64,000 nucleotides of DNA from Methanosarcina vacuolata Z-761 (GTDB lineage: Archaea; Halobacteriota; Methanosarcinia; Methanosarcinales; Methanosarcinaceae). The stretch spans positions 496,001 through 560,000 of the forward strand of contig NZ_CP009520.1 in assembly GCF_000969905.1 (NCBI RefSeq). The letters are read 5' to 3'. Position numbers and translations under genes: made by a program. Position 1 is the stretch's first letter. Each line of letters opens with the position of its first letter. The notes beneath the pieces are model-generated. The model searched no databases. It saw only the letters and a list, made by a program, of their open reading frames with translations, and was not told the origin of the DNA. Below are positions 25,857 to 34,854 of the stretch, piece after piece.

Positions 25857-27014
25857 ATGAATTCTGAGAAGATAAAGTCTGAAATATCATCGAAGATAAA
25901 AAAGATCGAATCTGAATTGCCATTGAATATAATTATTTATTTATCCGTTTTTTTGATTACATTGGCAGTAGTCATACAAAACAAAATAAACATAGGAAAT
26001 TCTAATTTAGATCACTTGGTAGGTAACTTATATCCCTTAGGAGTATTTGCACTCATTTCTCTTGCTTCCTTATTATGTGGTTTATTGGTAGGTTTCGTCT
26101 TTGGGCTACCACGTGTCATATCAGAGAATACCTCAATTTATTCTAATATGTATGGGGATAATTCAAATCTTGATCAAATCTCCGACTGGTTATTAAAAAT
26201 CCTAATTGGTGTTGGACTAGCCCAGTTAAGTAAACTACCAGGTATCTTAAGTAAATTCGAAGATTTTATTGAAGGCACATTAAATTTTCATGGTAGTGGT
26301 ATAGTTGGAGTTTTACTACTAATTATTTTCTCAGTTAGTGGTTTTCTAGGTGGTTATCTTTACACAAGGCGCTATGTAGCGCTTATGTTTATGGAAGGAT
26401 TATCAAAACAGCACAATATTGAAGAATCAATGGACAATGATAAAGAAGAAATTAAAAATAAAACTAAAGAAATGGTTTCTGAAAATAGAAAGATAATTGA
26501 AAGCATACAAAATAATCAAGAAAATTTTTGTAAATGGATGGAAAAAATCACAAAACAAATGAACTTATTTGAAGAAAACCAAAAAAAATTTAATACACTG
26601 AATGCGATGGACTCTTCATTGCAAGCAGTATTAGACTATACGTATCCTGTAGATGGAAAAGAGTGTTTAGAGCAAGTAAAAAAATTGAAAAGTGAAATTA
26701 AAAGCCCATTCAAAGAGGTATCAACAAAAGATCCTTTAATTCAAGATTCTTCAAATACCTGCCCAAATACAGAAGTTGAGTCCAAACTCCAAATGAAAAT
26801 GAAAAATAACAAAAATGAAATTACAGAATACACAAATAAACTTTCTAATGAAAACAAAGAAATAATGAAAAACATAGAAAATAACCAGAAAAAATTTGCC
26901 ATCTGGATGGGCACATTTGAAGACCGCCTAAAAGCGATCACAAATAACCAGGTATACCTAAATAATTTTTGTATGATAAATAAACAAAGGAATTCAAAAT
27001 CTGGGGAAAATTAA
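25857..27014 (+). CDS. Membrane protein with signalling-type N-terminal module and coiled-coil tail
   Basis: 385 residues. Three or four transmembrane helices lie at about 22-42, 58-82 and 145-165. Between them sits FGLPRVISEN and then NLDQISDWLLKILIGVGLAQL, a phrase shared by a bacterial membrane module (ISDWLxKxxxGVGL) that I remember in front of various sensor or effector domains. The C-terminal half is charged coiled coil with an internal duplication: ENRKIIESIQNNQENFCKWM (about 212-231) and ENKEIMKNIENNQKKFAIWM (about 325-344). It is much more AT-rich than its neighbours and follows a tRNA and a MITE, suggesting acquisition by transfer. GGGAAG precedes the ATG. The function is unknown; a sensor or toxin-like role is guesswork. 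Confidence 0.7.
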   Translation: MNSEKIKSEISSKIKKIESELPLNIIIYLSVFLITLAVVIQNKINIGNSNLDHLVGNLYPLGVFALISLASLLCGLLVGFVFGLPRVISENTSIYSNMYGDNSNLDQISDWLLKILIGVGLAQLSKLPGILSKFEDFIEGTLNFHGSGIVGVLLLIIFSVSGFLGGYLYTRRYVALMFMEGLSKQHNIEESMDNDKEEIKNKTKEMVSENRKIIESIQNNQENFCKWMEKITKQMNLFEENQKKFNTLNAMDSSLQAVLDYTYPVDGKECLEQVKKLKSEIKSPFKEVSTKDPLIQDSSNTCPNTEVESKLQMKMKNNKNEITEYTNKLSNENKEIMKNIENNQKKFAIWMGTFEDRLKAITNNQVYLNNFCMINKQRNSKSGEN

Positions 27015-27244
27015 GGCTGCTTCTCTTGAAAAGGATGGAATTCTTAGCGTGTTCAAATACAAAGTTGGGAAGTAAAAACCGGTTTTGCTCATAATCTCTG
27101 AAGATATGATCCAGGAATGGAAACCTCACAAAGTGGACACAAAAAGTTGAAAATTCAGACTTTCATTCCTGCTATAGGACAGGTGAGACGGCATGGCTGG
27201 AAAAGGGTGATATTTTTCCGGAATGTGAAGTGCTATCTGAATAG
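27015..27244 (+). pseudogene. Gene remnants after the accessory membrane gene
   Basis: Two short open stretches read like old coding ends. One, just after the previous stop in another frame, reads KAASLEKDGILSVFKYKVGK and stops at 27075. A second, ending at 27244, includes YRTGETAWLEKGDIFPECE, resembling zinc-ribbon proteins of the form CxxCGxxxxLxKGDxFPxC but lacking the first Cys pair. Neither has a start or ribosome-binding site. They may mark the right edge of the inserted segment. Confidence 0.35.
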
Positions 27245-27607
27245 TATCTGAAGAGGTATAAAAAAATCCCTACTTTTGAATCATTTACTTTAAGCAATTT
27301 ACTTTTAAAAACACTTAATATATATATATGCACTTTTAAAAAACACATATTTAAATTGTTTGCTTTTAACAATCTTATTAGCTTCTCTTTATTGACGTAT
27401 TGTTTCTTTAGCTATATACATAACCTTACTATGTATACTCTATTTCTGTATAATCTACAACTGAGTTACTTAAAAAAGAAGCCTTTGGGGAAACCTTAGT
27501 TCTCATAAATCTGAATTTCTATCCAATCATGCTTTTATGTATTCTTTTATTAATTACTTATTTATACTTTTGAATATATCTTCATACACTAAATACAGGG
27601 GGAAATT

Positions 27608-28060
27608 ATGGAAACCATTTATGATATTCTTAAAGAAGAGCATGAGCAGATGTCTGACCTTCTCCGGCAAGCATTGCAGGATGGCTCAAAGGTAAGTTTT
27701 TTTAAAGTAAAGCTTAAAGCTGATCCTCATATGATGGGAGAAGAGAGAATCTTCTATCCTGTGCTTGAAGAAATAAATGAATTACGTGAGCTTATGAGTC
27801 AAGCTCATAAGGAACACGATGAGGCAAAAACCCTGATCTTTGAAATAGAAGGAATGGACGAGATTAATGAAAAATGGGCCTCTAAAATCAATGAACTGAA
27901 ACAAAGCATAGAGCATCACATTGAAGAAGAGGAAAGTAAGGTTTTTGAAAAAGCCCGAAATATCCTGAGCCAGGAGAAGGCAGAAGAGATGGCTCAACAA
28001 TACATTGAGTTCAAAAGGAGTTACATGAACAGAATAGAGACTGGGGGACCCTTTGTATAA
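27608..28060 (+). CDS. Hemerythrin-like (HHE) domain protein
   Basis: 150 residues, all helical. Di-iron ligand residues appear as KEEHEQM (helix 1), KADPHMMGEERIFYP (helix 2), QAHKEHDEAK (helix 3) and IEHHIEEEE (helix 4), the HHE cation-binding pattern. The family binds O2, NO or stores iron; in anaerobic methanogens a protective or sensing role is likely. GGGGGAAA lies just before ATG 27608. It is an isolated gene in AT-rich surroundings. Confidence 0.9.
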   Translation: METIYDILKEEHEQMSDLLRQALQDGSKVSFFKVKLKADPHMMGEERIFYPVLEEINELRELMSQAHKEHDEAKTLIFEIEGMDEINEKWASKINELKQSIEHHIEEEESKVFEKARNILSQEKAEEMAQQYIEFKRSYMNRIETGGPFV

Positions 28061-28211
28061 CAAAATATCAGATATTGTACTTGAGGCCAATTTCTTGTTA
28101 ATTTGTTCTCTTTTTTTATCTTTTTTGCTTGTCTGATATCTCTTTAACCTTTTTTCTTTATTTCTTATACTCCTTACTCCCCTGATCTCTTAATAATTAT
28201 TTTTTATTTAT

Positions 28212-28269
28212 CATGAAAGTTCTTTCAAGTACTTTCGTTTTTTGTGCCTGCTATTTGGAAAATTTCATG
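28212..28269 (+). repeat. 58-bp CATGAAA element, copy 2
   Basis: CATGAAAGTTCTTTCAAG ... GGAAAATTTCATG. It includes the inner inverted repeat GAAAGT / ACTTTC. Nine bases separate it from copy 3. Confidence 0.88.
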
Positions 28270-28278
28270 TGCGTTTAT

Positions 28279-28337
28279 CATGAAAGTTCTTTCAAGTACT
28301 TTCATTTTTTTGTGCCTGTTATTCGAAGAATTTCATG
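28279..28337 (+). repeat. 58-bp CATGAAA element, copy 3
   Basis: Same start as copy 2, with one extra T in the T-run and changes in the right part (CGAAGAATTTCATG). Confidence 0.88.
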
Positions 28338-28686
28338 TGTGTTTTTTATCCTACTTGCTTTTCTAATCTCTTATTAATTAGTTATTTTGTTCTTTACTCG
28401 AAGGTGATTAATATAGTATTTACCGAATTATCTTGTGACTGTTGCAAAAGAGTTTTGCGGAAAAAAATACCTTTCAGAAAACTAGTTTTATATACTTTTA
28501 TATCGTATTTTCACTGTAACTCTATGTTTTTCTATAATTCGATAACTGATCCTATATACCATAATTAGACATAGCTATCATGTTTTGTTTCTATTTTTAG
28601 TGTTCTATTTCCAAGATACCTTTATATATTACTTTTCTCTATATAGTTCCTTTAATAATTATTAGAATGCCCTAGGGGGTTTATTT

Positions 28687-29691
28687 ATCACCAAAGATAA
28701 AAGAAAAGTTCAGTTTACCGGAAATTCAACCTATATTGTGTCCCTCCCCATAAAATGGGTCCGGGATATAGGGCTTGAGGCCGGAGACACCCTTACACTC
28801 ACACCCATGCCTAATAAAACTCTGCTTGTTTCTTCCAGTGCGGTTTCAAAGGAACACTCCTCCCTTAATGCAACTATCGATTATATTCACTCCGACAGTG
28901 CAGAAAATAATCTCAGGATTCTTATTTCTCATTATCTTGTGGGCTATGATGTTATCAGACTGACTACCAAAAAAGGTTTTAGTGCCTATGATCGCAAGTT
29001 CATCAAAGATTCCGTGCGTCAGAAGCTGATAGGGCTTGAACTTATAGAAGAGTCTAGAAACGAGCTGGTCTTCCAGTGCCTTCTGAACTACAATGACCTT
29101 CCACTTACCAGAGTAATTAGAAACATGTATGGACTTGTGCTTTCCATGCTTGAAGACTCCATGACTGCTCTCAGGGACCATAATGTGGAGATCGCTGAAG
29201 ATGTCGTTCAGAGAGATGACGATGTGGATCGCTTTTATCTTCTTGCTGTCCGCCAGCTCAAGGCTTCAATTGAAGATATCGAGCTCTCTGAAAAGATTGG
29301 AATCAGGCATCCCAGAGAATGTTTGGGATACAGACTTATTACGAAAAGCATCGAGCGTGTAGGAGATCACGCTGTAAAGATAGCAAAAAGTGTCATGAAA
29401 ATGGACTCCGGAGTCAATGCTGATGACCCTATCTTTAAGATGGCTGACCTCTCCTGCAAGGTTTTTGAAAGCTCAATAGGCTCAATGGCCGAGGAAGATC
29501 CGCAGGCTATTAATAAAATCGTCGTAGAAGCGAAGAAAGCTTCCCAGTTCGGGGTTTCTCTGGAACCACAGAACTGCGAAGGTCCAGGTAATATTGAACT
29601 TAGCATGATCCTGGAAAGCCTTAGAAGGGTCTCGGAATACAGTGCTGACATTGCAGAAGTTGCAATCAATATGAACATTAAGCGGGTCTGA
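28687..29691 (+). CDS. PhoU-family regulator with N-terminal AbrB/SpoVT domain; non-canonical start
   Basis: About 335 residues. The N-terminus KDKRKVQFTGNSTYIVSLPI is an AbrB/SpoVT-type DNA-binding half-barrel, followed by two PhoU helical domains (about 120-225 and 235-330) with ERVGDHAVKIAK and RVSEYSADIAE, the repeated PhoU metal-binding motif. Such proteins regulate phosphate uptake or related genes in archaea. The AbrB domain starts before the first usable codon: GTG 28738 would delete its first strand, and no ATG, GTG or TTG exists upstream in frame. The strong AGGGGG at 28674-28679 points to ATC 28687 as the start. No pst genes are nearby. Confidence 0.85.
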   Translation: MTKDKRKVQFTGNSTYIVSLPIKWVRDIGLEAGDTLTLTPMPNKTLLVSSSAVSKEHSSLNATIDYIHSDSAENNLRILISHYLVGYDVIRLTTKKGFSAYDRKFIKDSVRQKLIGLELIEESRNELVFQCLLNYNDLPLTRVIRNMYGLVLSMLEDSMTALRDHNVEIAEDVVQRDDDVDRFYLLAVRQLKASIEDIELSEKIGIRHPRECLGYRLITKSIERVGDHAVKIAKSVMKMDSGVNADDPIFKMADLSCKVFESSIGSMAEEDPQAINKIVVEAKKASQFGVSLEPQNCEGPGNIELSMILESLRRVSEYSADIAEVAINMNIKRV

Positions 29692-30272
29692 ACCTCAACG
29701 GTTTGGACTTTTATTTCTTTTTTCATATAACTTATATACTCTATTTTGTACTCAGCGGCATTTAATGGTGCAATTTTTAAGGCACTATATATAATTTTTT
29801 TGATCAAATAAGCAATTTTAGATTCTTTTTTACATTTAACGCATTTTTGTCAGTTTTGGCGAAACCTTAATTCTGATTATTATGCGCTTGTTAACTATTT
29901 TTCTAACTGGAAGATTCATAGGAAAATCAGAGTTCTGAGCTTAGGAATCCAAGCTGACGTTAAAAATTCATTATGTCTAGCTGGACATATCGGTATTATA
30001 TAATAAGTCGTTTGTTAAAATATAGCTAGGATATTAACTCATATAATAAACCAAAAATAAAAATGTAACTTCGTTCGATCACTGAAAAATTGACCACAAG
30101 AACGCGATTCTATGCTTTCATCTCAAGATAATGAAGGAATTCAGATTAATTATCAACTTAACTAAAAGTCTGAATTTGGAACTCAAATAACTGCTATATA
30201 GAAAACGATTTTGATATTTCACATAAGTGACCCCGCTTACTGAACTTGATTAATCCCAGATGAGGAATTCCC
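29692..30272. other. Upstream region of the fwd operon
   Basis: 580 bp, AT-rich. An inverted repeat ATGTC-TAGCTG-GACAT at about 29972-29987 and TATA-like sequences (TATTATATAATAAG near 29995; CTATATAG near 30194) are possible promoter or operator elements of the formylmethanofuran dehydrogenase genes. No gene was seen. Confidence 0.5.
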
Positions 30273-30656
30273 ATGAAAATAAAAGTCAATCTCATATCCG
30301 GAAGAACTGCCAAACAGGGTGCAAATCTGGAAGCAAAGACATATAAAGCTTATTTTGAAGCCTGCAGTTACTGCGAGCTTAACGCAGTAGATCTTGAAAA
30401 ATTGGGGGCATCCGAAGGAAACAGCCTGAAAGTCACATCCGAGTTTGGAGACGTTGTGGTATTTGCAAAAGCAAACGATGGAAACCCAAAAGGGCTTGCT
30501 TTTATTCCGATGGGCCCCTGGGCAAACGCAGTGCTAAATCCTGATACTCACGGTTGCGGAATGCCCGGTTTAAAAGGTGTGCCTGCAGAAATTGAAATTA
30601 CGGATAAAATGCCCCTGGACATGAAGTCCCTGATGAAGAAGTATCTGGAAAACTAA
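30273..30656 (+). CDS. fwdD: Formylmethanofuran dehydrogenase subunit D
   Basis: 127 residues, the molybdopterin-dinucleotide-binding beta-barrel subunit that completes the FwdB active site. Typical phrases are LNAVDLEKLGASEGNSLKVTS and FIPMGPWANAVLNPDTHGCG. GAGG lies 7 nt before the ATG. It is first in the order fwdD-B-A-C, 69 nt ahead of fwdB. The enzyme reduces CO2 to formylmethanofuran (first step of methanogenesis from CO2) or runs in reverse during methyl oxidation. Confidence 0.96.
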   Translation: MKIKVNLISGRTAKQGANLEAKTYKAYFEACSYCELNAVDLEKLGASEGNSLKVTSEFGDVVVFAKANDGNPKGLAFIPMGPWANAVLNPDTHGCGMPGLKGVPAEIEITDKMPLDMKSLMKKYLEN

Positions 30657-30725
30657 AGTCCAGAAAACAAGTAGTTCACATTTTCACTCAAATCCGGAGA
30701 AACTTGAAAAATTCGGAGGAAAAAT

Positions 30726-32048
30726 ATGCCCATAATCAAAGACGCAGTATGTTCTCTTTGCGGATGTCTCTGCGATGATATATCAGTCACAGTTGAGGAT
30801 AACAAAATAACGGGTGTAAGGAATGCCTGCATTCTCGGCCACAGTAAGACCGTTGGAGTACAGACTCATGATCGAATCAAAACACCCATGATTAGAAAAG
30901 ACGGGGAACTCGTCGAAGTAACATACGAGGAGGCAATCGATACTGCTGCAAGGATCCTGGCAAACTCAAGAAGGACTCTTTCTTACGGTTGGTGCTCCAC
31001 CTCCTGCGAAGCGATAAGCAAAGCGATCCAGTTAGCTGAGGAGACCGGGTCCGTGATTGACTCGACTGCTAACGTTTGCCATGGCCCTTCAGCCCTTGCT
31101 ACTCAGGAAAAAGGAAATCCTGGAGCAACTCTTGGAGAGATCAAAAACAGATCAGACCTGATCATCTTCTGGGGCTGCAACCCGATACATGCCCACCCTC
31201 GCCACATGACCCGCTATTCAAGCTTTTCCAGGGGCTTTTTTACTCCAAATGGGCGAAAAGACCGGAAGATGGTGGTAATCGACGTGCGAAAAACCGATAC
31301 TGCAAAACGTGCCGATAAATATATTGAAATAGAACAGGGTTCGGACCTCCTGCTGGTAACAGCACTTCGCTCAGCAATCAATGGGCATGAAACTGCTATT
31401 CCGAAAAACGTGGCCGGAGTTTCAAAAACCGAAATTCTAGAACTTGCCGAACTCATGAAAAACTCCAGTTTTGTCTCCATTTTATTCGGCATGGGCATAA
31501 CACAATCCCGTTCCAAATACAAGAATGGTGATGCAGTATCTTCCCTTATCTCAGACCTGACCCAGCACACAAAAGCTATCATGATGGGAATGAGAGGTCA
31601 TTATAATGTATCAGGTTTCGGGGAAGTCGCAACCTGGGAGACCGGTTATCCGATGGCAATTGACTTTTCAAAAGGTTATCCCTACTACAATCCTGGAGAG
31701 ACGGGGGCAAACGACGTTCTTGTCAGGGAAGAGGTTGATGCGGCAATTGTCGGAGCTGCGGACCCAGGAGCACACTTCCCACAAAAGGCAGTCCGGCACC
31801 TTGCCAGAATTCCCCTGATTCAAATTGACCCTTATCCAAACCCAACAACTGAACTTGCCGATGTAGTGATCCCTGCAGCAGTCGTGGGTATTGAAGCCGA
31901 AGGCACAGCCTACCGTATGGATGCAATCCCAATCAGGATGAAGAAACTTATCGATACCAGGTTCAAAACCGATGAAGAGATCTTAAAGGACCTGATTGCA
32001 AAAGTAAGAGAACTGAAGCGAGGTGAAGGAACATGTCAGAGTTATTGA
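30726..32048 (+). CDS. fwdB: Formylmethanofuran dehydrogenase subunit B (catalytic)
   Basis: 440 residues of the formate-dehydrogenase-like subunit. The N-terminal cluster motif CSLCGCLCDDI binds a [4Fe-4S]; ANVCHGPSALATQ carries the Cys ligand to tungsten or molybdenum (Cys rather than Sec). It binds two pterin guanine dinucleotides with FwdD. GGAGG lies before the ATG. Its 3' end overlaps fwdA by 16 bp, indicating translational coupling. Whether the metal is W or Mo cannot be read from the sequence; the D-B-A-C order matches the set usually called tungsten-type in Methanosarcina. Confidence 0.97.
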   Translation: MPIIKDAVCSLCGCLCDDISVTVEDNKITGVRNACILGHSKTVGVQTHDRIKTPMIRKDGELVEVTYEEAIDTAARILANSRRTLSYGWCSTSCEAISKAIQLAEETGSVIDSTANVCHGPSALATQEKGNPGATLGEIKNRSDLIIFWGCNPIHAHPRHMTRYSSFSRGFFTPNGRKDRKMVVIDVRKTDTAKRADKYIEIEQGSDLLLVTALRSAINGHETAIPKNVAGVSKTEILELAELMKNSSFVSILFGMGITQSRSKYKNGDAVSSLISDLTQHTKAIMMGMRGHYNVSGFGEVATWETGYPMAIDFSKGYPYYNPGETGANDVLVREEVDAAIVGAADPGAHFPQKAVRHLARIPLIQIDPYPNPTTELADVVIPAAVVGIEAEGTAYRMDAIPIRMKKLIDTRFKTDEEILKDLIAKVRELKRGEGTCQSY

Positions 32049-33748
32049 TTGAAAATGCAGTTGTCTGCGACCCGATTCAGGGAATAAACTGTGAAAAAAT
32101 GGACCTGTGCATAAAAGACGGCAAGATCGTAGAAAGCGTTTCCTCAAATGCAAAGGTTATCGATGCTGAAGGCAGACTCACGATGGCAGGAGGCTTTGAC
32201 GGGCATACTCACAGCGCTGGCAAAATCAATGTGGGACGATCGATGAACCCTAACGATGCCAGAAGAAATCTGGTCCCGGGCCTCTCTGGGTTTGAGCCAC
32301 ACACTGAAAAGACCAGGGCTCAGGTAGGGTACAACACCCCCAACACTTATGCAATCGGGTACAGGTATGCAAAACTGGGTTACACCACTATATGCGAGGC
32401 TGCAATGCCTCCTCTTACAGCAAGGCATACCCACGAGGAATTTAAAGAAATCCCAATTCTGGACAAAATGGGGCTCACTCTCTTTGGGAGCAACTGGCAG
32501 GTTATGGAATATATCCGGGACAAAGAGCCCGAAAAACTTGCAGCTTACATTGCCTGGGGTCTGAAAGCCTCTAGAGGTTACGGCATAAAGATTGTAAATG
32601 CAGGTGGCGGAGAAGCATGGGGCTGGGGCAAGAATGTTAGCGGGCTCTATGACCCCGTGCCTAACTTTGATGTAACCCCTGCAGAAATTCTGCTGGGCCT
32701 GGGAGAGGCAAATGAAAAACTGGGTCTTCCTCATTCAGTTCATGTTCACTGTAACAATCTGGGGCACCCTGGAAATTATAAGACTACCATCGAGACTATG
32801 AAGCTTTTTGAGAAAGTGAAACCCAGGTGCAACAGGCAGAGTCTGCACGTAACTCATGTCCAGTTTAATGCCTATGCCGGCACTTCCTGGCGTGACTTTG
32901 AGACCGGAGCTCCAATGATTGCAGACTACGTGAACGGAGTTAATCACCTGACTTTTGATCTCGGGCAGCTCATTTTCGGGCCTGCCGTTACCATGACTGC
33001 CGACGGCCCGGTTGAATACGCAAACTCAAGGATGTTAAAGGAGAAATGGAGCAACCAGGATGTGGAGCTGGAAGACGCATCCGGAGTGGTGCCACTTGTA
33101 TATTCCCCAAAGAGCTTTGTAAATGCAGTCCAGTGGGCAATAGGGATTGAACTGGCCCTGCTTGTAAAAGATCCGTGGAAGGTCATGTTCACAACGGATA
33201 GCCCTAACGGAGGATCTTTTGTTAACTATCCTGAAGCATACACCTACCTTATGAGTGAAAAGAAGAGGCAGGAGATCATTTCGGGCTTTCCGGAGATGGC
33301 CCTTGGCAGAATGGTTTTGCCTGGCCTCGATAGGGAACTAAGTTTTTATGAACTGGCAACCATGACCAGAAGCACTCAGTCTAGGATTTACAGCAGGCCT
33401 GAGAAAGGAAACCTTGCAGTAGGAGCTGATGCAGACATTGCCATATATGACATTTTACCGGATGCAATTGATCCCTCCGTAGAGCATGAAAAAGTAAAGA
33501 AAGCCTTCAGTGCTACGGCTTATACCATTAAGGGAGGAACAATCGTTGTTAAGGGCGGAAATATTGAAAACACACCCATGGGGAGGACTTACTGGGTAAA
33601 TGCAAAGGTTCCGTCAGATATTGAAAGCGCAATGCATGAAGACCTTGACGTGAAGTTCCAGAAATATTATACTGTGAGCAAGTCCAACTACATGGTAGAG
33701 GATGCATACGTCCCAAAACCTGTTGAAATCGCAACGGAGGGATTCTAA
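32033..33748 (+). CDS. fwdA: Formylmethanofuran dehydrogenase subunit A (amidohydrolase)
   Basis: 571 residues of the urease/dihydroorotase superfamily. The metal-binding GGFDGHTHSAGKIN (about 55-68), VHVHCNNLGHPGN (about 235) and the late FTTDSPNGG (Asp ligand) support the binuclear zinc site. This subunit condenses internally produced formate with methanofuran, receiving it through a tunnel from FwdB. It starts inside the end of fwdB. Confidence 0.97.
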   Translation: MSELLIENAVVCDPIQGINCEKMDLCIKDGKIVESVSSNAKVIDAEGRLTMAGGFDGHTHSAGKINVGRSMNPNDARRNLVPGLSGFEPHTEKTRAQVGYNTPNTYAIGYRYAKLGYTTICEAAMPPLTARHTHEEFKEIPILDKMGLTLFGSNWQVMEYIRDKEPEKLAAYIAWGLKASRGYGIKIVNAGGGEAWGWGKNVSGLYDPVPNFDVTPAEILLGLGEANEKLGLPHSVHVHCNNLGHPGNYKTTIETMKLFEKVKPRCNRQSLHVTHVQFNAYAGTSWRDFETGAPMIADYVNGVNHLTFDLGQLIFGPAVTMTADGPVEYANSRMLKEKWSNQDVELEDASGVVPLVYSPKSFVNAVQWAIGIELALLVKDPWKVMFTTDSPNGGSFVNYPEAYTYLMSEKKRQEIISGFPEMALGRMVLPGLDRELSFYELATMTRSTQSRIYSRPEKGNLAVGADADIAIYDILPDAIDPSVEHEKVKKAFSATAYTIKGGTIVVKGGNIENTPMGRTYWVNAKVPSDIESAMHEDLDVKFQKYYTVSKSNYMVEDAYVPKPVEIATEGF

Positions 33749-33749
33749 A

Positions 33750-34523
33750 ATGCAGATAATTACTCTTTCCTTAAAAGCACAGAATAAAATCCCTATCGTA
33801 GCTGATACCGTAAACCCGGACAACTTTGCCGGAAAAACGGAGGACGAAATCAAAGCTGTCCAGGTCTGGTATGGAAATATGCAGTGCCCTCTTAGCGAGC
33901 TATTCAATGTAAAAGTTGAAGGCAAGGACAGCGCAGAAAACACAAAAATTGTGATCAACGGTGATGCCTCCAGAGTAAAGCGCATTGGACAGGGTATGAG
34001 CACCGGTGAAATCGAAATTAATGGGAATGTGGATATGCACTGTGGCTCTAATATGAAAGGCGGAAAGATCACGATCAACGGAGATGCAGATAGCTGGCTC
34101 GGCTGTGAAATGAAAGGGGGAGAAATAATCCTTAATGGAAACGGCGGCTATTATGTAGGCGGCGGCTACCGGGGAGAAGCCTGTGGCATGAAGGGAGGTA
34201 AAATCACAGTCAACGGAAATGTCAGGGACTTTCTGGGAGAACACATGTGCGGAGGAGAAATCCATGTACTGGGCAATGCTGGGCTCCTTCCAGCAATCCT
34301 GAACAACGGTGGGACGATCATCATCGAAGGCAGCACCGAAATGCCTGCAAGCGAAATGAAAAAAGGCACTGTCATCATAAAAGGCAAAGTTAAGGATTTG
34401 CTGCCCTCCTATGTAGAGGAAGGGACCGAAGAAGTGGATGGCGTTCTCTACCAGCGGTTCGCAGGAGATGTCAACGTCAGCGGCAAAGGCATGCTCCTTA
34501 TGAAACAATGTGAAAGTCATTAA
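33750..34523 (+). CDS. fwdC: Formylmethanofuran dehydrogenase subunit C
   Basis: 258 residues from ATG 33750, one base after the fwdA stop and preceded by GGAGGG. It has a right-handed beta-helix of repeats like GDADSWLGCEMKGGEIILNG and GNVRDFLGEHMCGGEIHVLG, the same fold as the glutamate synthase C-terminal domain. It is a structural subunit binding FwdA and FwdB. The upstream open frame to 33702 lies within fwdA and is not used. It is the last gene of the operon; a terminator follows. Confidence 0.96.
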   Translation: MQIITLSLKAQNKIPIVADTVNPDNFAGKTEDEIKAVQVWYGNMQCPLSELFNVKVEGKDSAENTKIVINGDASRVKRIGQGMSTGEIEINGNVDMHCGSNMKGGKITINGDADSWLGCEMKGGEIILNGNGGYYVGGGYRGEACGMKGGKITVNGNVRDFLGEHMCGGEIHVLGNAGLLPAILNNGGTIIIEGSTEMPASEMKKGTVIIKGKVKDLLPSYVEEGTEEVDGVLYQRFAGDVNVSGKGMLLMKQCESH

Positions 34524-34549
34524 GTAGAATGAAATTTAGAGAAAGAAAG

Positions 34550-34578
34550 GCGCGTGAAGAACGCGCTTATTTTTATTT
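34550..34578 (+). terminator. Terminator of fwdDBAC
   Basis: GCGCGT, loop GAAGA, ACGCGC, followed by TTATTTTTATTT; it starts 27 nt after the fwdC stop codon. Confidence 0.85.
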
Positions 34579-34661
34579 ATCAGTTAGGTTATGAAGATTA
34601 GCTGGTTTAAATTTACCCAGCTTTTGATACAACGTTCACTCAGTTTTTATTCATTGGCATT

Positions 34662-34778
34662 AGGACTTACGCAGTTGAACTGAAGAATCAACAGCATTAG
34701 AGCGTCAACTGTCTAAAACATTACTTTAGTCCACAGTCTTTGTCGTAATTGATTTTGTTCCTCAAGTGCGTAAGTCCT
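34662..34778. mobile_element. MITE family A, well-preserved copy (TIR GGACTTACGCA)
   Basis: 117 bp. The ends TAGGACTTACGCAGTTGA and TCAAGTGCGTAAGTCCTA are inverted repeats matching at all but one of the outer 17 bases, and a TA lies at each border. A TA target fits an IS630/Tc1-mariner-type transposase acting in trans. The interior is non-coding. A diverged relative is at 20997-21116. Confidence 0.82.
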
Positions 34779-34781
34779 AGG

Positions 34782-34841
34782 CATAAAAAGTGCTTTCAAG
34801 TACTTTCCATTATTTGTGCCTGTTATTCTATAAATCTCATG
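34782..34841 (+). repeat. 58-bp CATGAAA element, copy 4
   Basis: A diverged copy, CATAAAAAGTGCTTTCAAG ... CTATAAATCTCATG, starting 4 bp from the MITE end. Confidence 0.75.
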
Positions 34842-34854
34842 TTCTTTTTCTTAG

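Larger units (their letters stand above)
28061..28686. other. Intergenic with two CATGAAA elements
   Basis: Two tandem copies of the 58-bp element (28212-28269, 28279-28337) follow the hemerythrin gene. The rest is AT-rich; AGGGGG at 28674-28679 is the ribosome-binding site of the next gene. A plus-strand frame of 77 codons across the repeats is not considered a gene. Confidence 0.55.

Noticed and set aside
28335-28568. 77-codon plus-strand frame after the CATGAAA elements
   Set aside because: It begins inside the repeat and has random-looking composition without a start signal.
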